Assembly (NCBI GenBank): GCA_027031685.1
Contig: JALVPS010000129.1
Span: 1-6,167 of the forward strand
From: Gammaproteobacteria bacterium
GTDB lineage: Bacteria > Pseudomonadota > Gammaproteobacteria > UWMA-0217
Direction: 5' to 3'
Length of the DNA: 6,167 nt
Shown here: positions 1 to 3,828 of the stretch, one piece after another
How positions within the stretch are numbered: the first letter of the stretch is position 1
Layout of the letters: each line of letters begins with the position of its first letter
Made by a program: the position numbers and the translations under genes
Notes under the pieces: generated by a model
The model's input: the letters and a program-made list of their open reading frames with translations, nothing else
What the model was told of the DNA's origin: nothing
Databases searched by the model: none

Positions 1-527
1 GGCAGGGTGCCCAGACCCATGTAGATGACGAGCGTGCCCCCCAGCCGCGCCAGGGCCTCCCAGTCGATGCGCTCCTCGCCGTCGGCGCGGGCGTGACCGG
101 TGAGAAAGGTGACGTGCTGGGTGTGGTTGCGGTGGGTGAGGGGAATGCCGGCCAGCGAGGCGGCGGCCCCGGCCGTGATGCCCGGCACCACCTCGCAGGG
201 GATGCCGTGCCGGCGCAGGAAGGTCACCTCCTCGCCGCCGCGTCCGAACAGCACCGGGTCGCCCCCCTTGAGGCGCACCACCGTCTGGTGGCGGTCCGCC
301 AGCTCCCGCAACAGCTCGCAGATCTCTTCCTGTTTCAGCACGTGGTGGCCGGGCGCCTTGCCGGCGAAGATGCGGCGCGCGCGGGCGGGAATGAGGCGGC
401 GGATGGCGGGGGAGACGAGCCGGTCGTACACCACGGCGTCCGCGGCGCGGAGGAGCCGGTGGGCCCGCAGGGTCAGCAGCTCCGGATCACCAGGGCCCGC
501 ACCCACGAGCCAGACCTTTCCTCCCAT
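1..527 (-). CDS. nirE: Uroporphyrinogen-III C-methyltransferase (NirE/CobA type), 3' part cut by window edge
   Basis: Uses two S-adenosylmethionine to methylate uroporphyrinogen III at C2 and C7, giving precorrin-2, the cytoplasmic branch point to siroheme, heme d1 and cobalamin. Reading from ATG 527-525 gives 175 codons with SUMT motifs in order: VGAGPGDPELLT (residues 8-19), KGGDPVLFGRGGEE (87-100, the signature loop), VVPGITAGAAA (113-123), TH (131-132), TGH (143-145) and YMG (169-171). Family members are about 250-280 residues, so roughly the last third lies outside the window. AGGGG at 536-540, read on the minus strand, sits about 8 bases before the start. The gene diverges from the nor-nir operon and has its own FNR/DNR-type box at 735-748. 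The family is certain. The name nirE, as against cobA or a cysG-type gene, rests only on the denitrification context, because these enzymes catalyse the same reaction. Confidence 0.93.
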   Translation of the reverse strand, partial: MGGKVWLVGAGPGDPELLTLRAHRLLRAADAVVYDRLVSPAIRRLIPARARRIFAGKAPGHHVLKQEEICELLRELADRHQTVVRLKGGDPVLFGRGGEEVTFLRRHGIPCEVVPGITAGAAASLAGIPLTHRNHTQHVTFLTGHARADGEERIDWEALARLGGTLVIYMGLGTL

Positions 528-571
528 CACCGTTACCCCTTCGTTGTTGAATTCGGACGACGGAACAAAGC

Positions 572-594
572 CCGGGCGGCACGCGTCCGCCCGG
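572..594 (-). promoter_or_regulatory. Hairpin in the nirE leader, terminator-like on the minus strand
   Basis: CCGGGCGG (572-579) and CCGCCCGG (587-594) form a perfect 8-bp stem with a 7-base loop. Read on the minus strand the stem is followed by GCTTTGTTCC, a weak U-rich tail, about 45 bases before the nirE start codon. It could attenuate nirE transcription or end an upstream minus-strand transcript. The tail is too poor to call it a firm intrinsic terminator. Confidence 0.35.
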
Positions 595-705
595 AATTCC
601 GAAGAGCGAGCGGCACGAGAGCAGAGATCAGCCGGCGAGTCGGAAAACAGGCATGGCAGAAACCCGTCTCCGTGATGCGCGCAGCCGTCGCCACACTCGC
701 GAAGC

Positions 706-711
706 ATCGTA
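706..711 (-). promoter_or_regulatory. Possible -10 element for nirE
   Basis: TACGAT on the minus strand matches TATAAT at four of six positions. It lies downstream of the 735-748 box at the distance expected for an FNR-type class II promoter, within one base, which would start transcription near 699-700. The evidence is spacing plus a weak hexamer only. Confidence 0.35.
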
Positions 712-734
712 CTGCCGGGCTTGTTTTCGGATCA

Positions 735-748
735 TTGACCCATGTCAA
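735..748. promoter_or_regulatory. FNR/DNR-type box, TTGAC-N4-GTCAA
   Basis: TTGACCCATGTCAA is a perfect 5-4-5 inverted repeat of the CRP/FNR class (consensus TTGAY-N4-RTCAA), bound by FNR/ANR under oxygen limitation or by NO-sensing DNR/NNR regulators. It is symmetric, so direction must come from context: there is a usable -10 on the nirE side (706-711) and none at the matching place on the plus side. It therefore probably serves nirE. Which regulator binds it cannot be told from the sequence. Confidence 0.7.
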
Positions 749-869
749 GAAAGCTCCGGCGCGCCTGCGCAACCCTGATGCTGCGGCATTGGCACCCGGT
801 GTGACCGCGCGGTGGACCAGGGCGGCGATGCAGGCCCGAAAGCCAGCCCATGAGGGCCAAAAATCACGC

Positions 870-883
870 TTGACCTGCATCAA
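870..883 (+). promoter_or_regulatory. FNR/DNR-type box controlling the nor-nir operon
   Basis: TTGACCTGCATCAA matches TTGAY-N4-RTCAA at all ten defined positions, and the flanking C869 and G884 extend the dyad to 16 bases. Its centre (876.5) is 41.5 bases before position 918, the spacing of FNR-family class II activation, and TATAGA at 905-910 fits as the -10. This suggests anaerobic and/or NO-dependent activation of the downstream genes. A DNR/NNR-type NO sensor is typical for nir and nor operons, but ANR/FNR is equally compatible with the site. Confidence 0.82.
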
Positions 884-904
884 GGACTTGAAAAAACGCG
901 GCTC

Positions 905-910
905 TATAGA
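905..910 (+). promoter_or_regulatory. Probable -10 element of the nor-nir operon
   Basis: TATAGA matches TATAAT at five of six positions. There is no good -35 hexamer, as is usual for activator-dependent promoters; the box at 870-883 takes its place. Transcription should begin near 917-918, about 100 bases before the first gene. Confidence 0.6.
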
Positions 911-1003
911 CTGGCAAACGGCGGCATGACCCCCTGTCGTTGCAATTTCCGCAGGTCGCACCGCCGGTGGCGAAAATGCCGTTCGGCCCACTGCCACTGA
1001 AAT

Positions 1004-1010
1004 GGAGGAG
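1004..1010 (+). promoter_or_regulatory. Shine-Dalgarno site fixing the start of the first operon gene
   Basis: GGAGGAG lies 7 bases before ATG 1018. The frame is open further upstream, to a TTG at 940 and an ATG at 976, but neither has a ribosome binding site, so the 1018 start is preferred. Confidence 0.8.
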
Positions 1011-1017
1011 ACGCCTG

Positions 1018-1323
1018 ATGCATTACCTTGAGCCCTCGGTGTTTCTGACGATCTTCCTGTCGGCGGCGCTGGTGATCCTGCTCGGCACGGCCTATGTGAG
1101 CATCTACACCTTGGTGAAGATCCGCTGGCTGCGGCCGCAGATGATGCCCCTGGGATACCTATTCTGGGTGTTTCAGGCCATCAGCATGTACGTGCTGGGC
1201 GCGGCGGTGAAGAGCGAGCCGTTCACGCAGAAGGTGCTGTTCGGCGCGATGGTCGGTTATCTGATCATTCCCCACGTCATCTATTTCCTGGTGCAGCGCA
1301 CCCACGAGGCCTGCGAAACATAA
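1018..1323 (+). CDS. Small three-helix membrane protein of unknown family, first gene of the nor-nir operon
   Basis: A 101-residue protein that I do not recognise. Three hydrophobic stretches at about residues 7-29, 46-63 and 72-92 suggest an integral inner-membrane protein. The loop between helices 1 and 2 is basic (KIRWLRP, 34-40), which suggests it faces the cytoplasm. The end is polar and contains the only cysteine (C99). Histidines are few (H2, H86, H97); H86 lies within helix 3, but no heme or metal motif is evident. The start is set by GGAGGAG at 1004-1010. It is promoter-proximal and ends 33 bases before norC, so it is very likely cotranscribed with norCB. It does not look like NorE (a longer, COX3-like protein) or NorF (smaller, two helices). 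A role in NOR assembly or stability is guessed from position only. The gene itself is well supported by its RBS, its hydrophobic pattern and its place in the operon. Confidence 0.87.
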   Translation: MHYLEPSVFLTIFLSAALVILLGTAYVSIYTLVKIRWLRPQMMPLGYLFWVFQAISMYVLGAAVKSEPFTQKVLFGAMVGYLIIPHVIYFLVQRTHEACET

Positions 1324-1356
1324 CCAATCATCAACATTGTCAAGACGAGGTGAAGC

Positions 1357-2016
1357 GTGGAAGAGAAACCTGTATCGGTATGGAGCAGCGTCCGATTCTG
1401 GCGTCGATCCGCCGGTTGGGTCACCGGTGTGGCCTCGGCGCTGCTGATATGGCTGACGGTGGACACCATTCCCCAGATCTCCATGGGGAGCGCGGCGGAT
1501 GTGGAGAACGGCGTCACGCGCCGCATTCCCTCGCCGGTGGTGATCAACCACAAGATCGGCTACGAGTATGACGCGCGGCGCGACCACGAGGTGCCGGTGA
1601 TCGGCGAGAAGGAGCCCTTCTTCGGCCGCAGCGACTACAGCGAGGAAGAGGCGATGGCGCTGCTCAAGAAGGGCAAGCTGACCGTGCAGGCCAAGAACTG
1701 CATGGACTGCCACACCCTGCTCGGCAACGGCGCCTATTACGCGCCGGATCTGACCAAGGCCTGGCTGGACCCGTGGTGGGCCGATGGCGGCATGTACCGC
1801 CAGATGATCGGCAAGCCCACCCGCGAGGAGGCCATGGCCGAATTTCTGCAGCACCCCGACAAGTACCCCAGTCATGCCCGTCGCATGCCCAATCTGGGCA
1901 TCACGCCTGAAGAGGCCAAGGCTGTCGTCGCCTTCCTGAAACACATGGCAGCCATCGACACCAACGGGTTCCCGAGAAATTTCGCCAAGATCAAAGGAGG
2001 CGTCGATGCTAAGTAA
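1357..2016 (+). CDS. norC: Nitric oxide reductase cytochrome c subunit NorC, with an extra periplasmic segment
   Basis: Membrane-anchored c-type cytochrome that passes electrons from periplasmic donors to NorB. It is 219 residues long from GTG 1357, with GAGG at 1347-1350 six bases upstream; no other in-frame start precedes the helix. One transmembrane anchor spans about residues 18-36. The heme c site is CMDCH (C115, C118, H119), followed by LLGNGAYYAPDL, where canonical NorC has LLGEGAYFAPEL. Y127 matches the tyrosine at the NorB/NorC calcium site. M177 (RRMPNLGIT) is the likely axial methionine. The ending FLKHMAAIDTNGFP parallels the canonical FLKWTSKIDTNDWP. NorC is normally about 146-150 residues with CxxCH near 61; here about 54 extra residues lie between anchor and heme. 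The last 11 bases overlap norB, so translation is probably coupled. Family certain; purpose of the extra segment unknown. Confidence 0.95.
   Translation: MEEKPVSVWSSVRFWRRSAGWVTGVASALLIWLTVDTIPQISMGSAADVENGVTRRIPSPVVINHKIGYEYDARRDHEVPVIGEKEPFFGRSDYSEEEAMALLKKGKLTVQAKNCMDCHTLLGNGAYYAPDLTKAWLDPWWADGGMYRQMIGKPTREEAMAEFLQHPDKYPSHARRMPNLGITPEEAKAVVAFLKHMAAIDTNGFPRNFAKIKGGVDAK
1993..2000 (+). promoter_or_regulatory. norB ribosome binding site inside norC
   Basis: AAAGGAGG is a near-perfect Shine-Dalgarno sequence, 5 bases before the norB ATG at 2006 and embedded in the last norC codons. It fixes the norB start and supports translational coupling of the two subunits. Confidence 0.85.
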
Positions 2017-3454
2017 AGTCATGCGCGTTCAGTGGGAGTCGCAAAAGCTGGCGATCAAGTATTTCCAGGTTGCGATCATCCTGTTCGGTGCCCAGCTGCT
2101 GTTCGGGCTGCTGGCCGGCATCCAGTATCTGTACCCGTCCTTCCTGTTCGGCGTGCTGGATTTCTCCATCAACCGCATCGTGCACATCAACGCCATGGTG
2201 GTGTGGATGCTGTACGCCATGATCGGCTCGGTGTACTGGCTGCTGCCGGACGAGACGGGCATTGAGACGGTGGGCGTGAAAATCGGCACGCTGCTGTTTT
2301 ATATCCTGACGGCCGCGGTGGCCGTGGTGGTGCTCGTCTATCTGCTGGTCCAGGTGGGTCCTGGCACCGACATGACCATCTGGCTCATCACCGAGGGCCG
2401 TGAATACATCGAGGCGCCGCGCTGGGCCGACATCGGCATCGTGGTGGTGGTGCTCGGCTTCCTGGCCAATGTCTATCTCACCGCCTTCAAGGGTCGCCGC
2501 ACCGGCATCATGACCGTGCTCATGTGGGACCTGCTGGCCCTGGCCGGTCTGTACCTGGCCGGCATGTTCTTCACCCGCAACGTGTCCGTGGACCAGTACT
2601 GGTGGTGGTGGGTCATCCACCTGTGGGTGGAGGCCACCTGGGAAGTCTACGTGGCCGCCGTGGTGGGCTACGGCCTGATCAAGACCATTGGCGCCAGTCG
2701 TCGCATCGTGGAGATGTGGCTGTGGATCGAGATGGCCATGCTGTTCGGTTCGGGCATCCTGGGCCTGGGTCATCACTACTTCTGGATCGGCACGCCCGAA
2801 TACTGGTGGGAGATCGGGGCGCTGTTCTCGGCCCTGGAGCCGGTTCCGCTGGTCGGCATGTTCGTGCACGTGATCTACGACTGGGGCAAGCAGGCCGGCA
2901 AGCAGCACGAGATCACCAACAAGCCCGCCTTCGGCTGGTTCGTGGTCAACACCTTCGGCAACTTCCTGGGTGCCGGCGTGTGGGGCTTCATGCACACCCT
3001 GCCGCAGATCAACATCTACACCCACGGCACGCAGTGGCCCTCCGCCCACGGTCACCTGGCCTTCTACGGGGCCTATGCCGCCATCCTGATCGGCATGATG
3101 TACCTGGGCGTGCAGGGCAAGTACGGCCTCAAGCAGCTGCCCTTCACCCGCGCCGGCAAGTGGGCCATCACCCTCATCACGGTGGGCGTGCTGGGCATGA
3201 CCGTGGCCCTGACCATCGCCGCCTACGTGCAGACCATGGTCGAGCGCGGCGAGTGGGGCGCCACGTGGGAGGGTTATTTTGCGGCCCAAAACTCCACCTG
3301 GATGTTGCAGGCCTATGGCTGGCGACTGTTCATGGGCATCGTGACCTTCCTCGGCTTCGTGTTCCTGTTCTATGACCTGCTCACGGTGGGCAAGCGCGCT
3401 GAAGTGGCCGAGCGCGCCACCGCCGGCGCGGTCGCCGGGGCCGCGGTCGCCTGA
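2006..3454 (+). CDS. norB: Nitric oxide reductase catalytic subunit NorB (cNOR type)
   Basis: Integral membrane subunit that reduces two NO to N2O at a heme b3/non-heme iron centre; a heme-copper oxidase superfamily member. It has 482 residues and about 12 helices. All expected ligands are present at spacings matching Pseudomonas NorB: H60 (VHINAMVVW) and H350 for heme b, H348 for heme b3 (SAHGHLAFYGAY), and H205 (IHLWVEATWE), H256 and H257 (GLGHHYFWIG) for FeB. The essential glutamates E209 and E278 (FSALEPVPL) and a loop glutamate in GREYIEAPRW (E133/E136) are also kept. Four tryptophans (199-202) precede H205. The first residues are MLSKVMRVQWESQK, and there is no N-terminal cytochrome-like extension as in qNOR, consistent with a separate NorC. 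The tail (471-482) is Ala/Gly/Val only. No norQ/norD follows, although these usually accompany norCB and help insert FeB, so they must lie elsewhere. Confidence 0.97.
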   Translation: MLSKVMRVQWESQKLAIKYFQVAIILFGAQLLFGLLAGIQYLYPSFLFGVLDFSINRIVHINAMVVWMLYAMIGSVYWLLPDETGIETVGVKIGTLLFYILTAAVAVVVLVYLLVQVGPGTDMTIWLITEGREYIEAPRWADIGIVVVVLGFLANVYLTAFKGRRTGIMTVLMWDLLALAGLYLAGMFFTRNVSVDQYWWWWVIHLWVEATWEVYVAAVVGYGLIKTIGASRRIVEMWLWIEMAMLFGSGILGLGHHYFWIGTPEYWWEIGALFSALEPVPLVGMFVHVIYDWGKQAGKQHEITNKPAFGWFVVNTFGNFLGAGVWGFMHTLPQINIYTHGTQWPSAHGHLAFYGAYAAILIGMMYLGVQGKYGLKQLPFTRAGKWAITLITVGVLGMTVALTIAAYVQTMVERGEWGATWEGYFAAQNSTWMLQAYGWRLFMGIVTFLGFVFLFYDLLTVGKRAEVAERATAGAVAGAAVA

Positions 3455-3464
3455 GCCCGGGCCT

Positions 3465-3490
3465 TCCCTCCCGCCCGCGGGCGGGGGGGA
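3465..3490. repeat. Long GC palindrome after norB
   Basis: A 13-bp dyad centred between 3477 and 3478, with core CCCGCCCGCGGGCGGG and one G-T pair, starts 11 bases after the norB stop. No T-run follows, so it is not a standard intrinsic terminator. As RNA it would fold very tightly and could block 3' exonuclease decay of norCB mRNA or mark a processing site. Confidence 0.6.
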
Positions 3491-3512
3491 CGCCAAGAAT
3501 TCACAGATATTT

Positions 3513-3517
3513 GGAGG
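3513..3517 (+). promoter_or_regulatory. Ribosome binding site of the 54-codon gene
   Basis: GGAGG lies 7 bases before ATG 3525, in an AT-richer stretch directly after the GC palindrome. It is the main nucleotide evidence that this short frame is translated. Confidence 0.75.
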
Positions 3518-3524
3518 TTGAAAA

Positions 3525-3689
3525 ATGATCGAACCGTTCCATGACATCGTCCCGAGCTTTTTCGGCACGCTCAACCGCGGGCCGTTGACGCTCACCATCT
3601 TTCTGCACTCGCTGATCGTGCTGCCCATGTTCTTCATCTACTTCTCGGAGAAGAAGCGGTTGCAGCGCGGCGAGGGCGACGACGAATAG
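3525..3689 (+). CDS. Small single-helix membrane protein between norB and nirS
   Basis: A 54-residue protein that annotation pipelines could easily miss. ATG 3525 has GGAGG 7 bases upstream, and the frame ends at TAG 3687-3689. The N-terminal part (about 1-20, including MIEPFHDIVPSFFGTLNRGP) is mildly hydrophobic. One strong transmembrane segment covers about 21-41 and includes H28 and P34. The tail SEKKRLQRGEGDDE is highly charged, basic then acidic; the basic residues next to the helix suggest a cytoplasmic C-terminus. It sits 70 bases after norB and 139 bases before nirS, on the same strand. The architecture resembles single-helix accessory subunits of heme-copper oxidases and small membrane proteins found beside norCB in other bacteria, but I cannot assign a family. 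A role as a NOR subunit or a NirS-NOR tether is inference from position. Confidence 0.8.
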   Translation: MIEPFHDIVPSFFGTLNRGPLTLTIFLHSLIVLPMFFIYFSEKKRLQRGEGDDE

Positions 3690-3700
3690 GCATTGAGATG

Positions 3701-3733
3701 GGTGGCGCCGGCACCGCCAGGTCCGGCGCCACC
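3701..3733 (+). repeat. Perfect inverted repeat in the nirS leader region
   Basis: GGTGGCGCCGG (3701-3711) and CCGGCGCCACC (3723-3733) form a perfect 11-bp stem with an 11-base loop, starting 11 bases after the stop of the 54-codon gene. A T6 run (3752-3757) follows only after 18 more bases, too far for a normal intrinsic terminator. Possible roles are partial termination, RNA processing, or protection of the nirS 5' end. Confidence 0.6.
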
Positions 3734-3815
3734 ACGGGATTTGGGAGAAAGTTTTTTGTTCGCCTGATCGGTATCCTGTGGTGTGGGGTCAGGCGGTTTT
3801 GTGTTGTTCGATGAT

Positions 3816-3823
3816 GAGGAGGT
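3816..3823 (+). promoter_or_regulatory. nirS ribosome binding site
   Basis: GAGGAGGT, complementary to the 16S rRNA end, lies 5-6 bases before ATG 3829. It chooses this start over the in-frame codon at 3778, which would add 17 residues ahead of a clean signal peptide and has no such site. Confidence 0.85.
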
Positions 3824-3828
3824 GCCAT

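Larger units (their letters stand above)
528..1017. other. Divergent intergenic region between nirE and the nor-nir operon
   Basis: This stretch of about 490 bases has no convincing gene. Open frames crossing it on both strands lack a ribosome binding site and have Arg/Ala-rich translations typical of GC-rich shadows. It holds two FNR/DNR-type palindromes, a possible promoter for each direction, and a GC hairpin close to nirE. If the predicted starts are right, the plus transcript has a leader of about 100 bases and the minus transcript one of about 170 bases. Apart from the hairpin I see no recognisable riboswitch or RNA gene in either leader. Confidence 0.75.

Noticed and set aside
93..929. 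Long plus-strand open frames over 93-929 and 100-675
   Set aside because: They run antisense to the clear SUMT gene and then through the regulatory region, with Arg/Ala/Gly-rich translations lacking motifs.
533..997. 154-codon minus-strand frame between nirE and the operon
   Set aside because: It covers both FNR-type boxes and the probable promoters, has no RBS, and its translation has no recognisable features. It might merit a conservation check but is not supported.
940..1017. TTG 940 or ATG 976 as an earlier start of the first operon gene
   Set aside because: Neither has a Shine-Dalgarno site. They would add a charged, proline-rich leader ahead of the first helix, whereas ATG 1018 has GGAGGAG at ideal distance.
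1330..1343. ATCAACATTGTCAA before norC as an FNR-type box
   Set aside because: Only the right half (GTCAA) fits. The left half is in the wrong orientation, so it is not a dyad, and it lies inside a 33-base intra-operon gap.
1159..2022. 287-codon minus-strand frame opposite the first gene and norC
   Set aside because: It is a shadow of two well-supported plus-strand genes with a low-complexity translation.
2009..3637. 542-codon open frame on the minus strand opposite norB
   Set aside because: The translation is His/Asp/Gly-rich, low in complexity and without domains. It mirrors the codon bias of norB, which is unmistakable on the plus strand.
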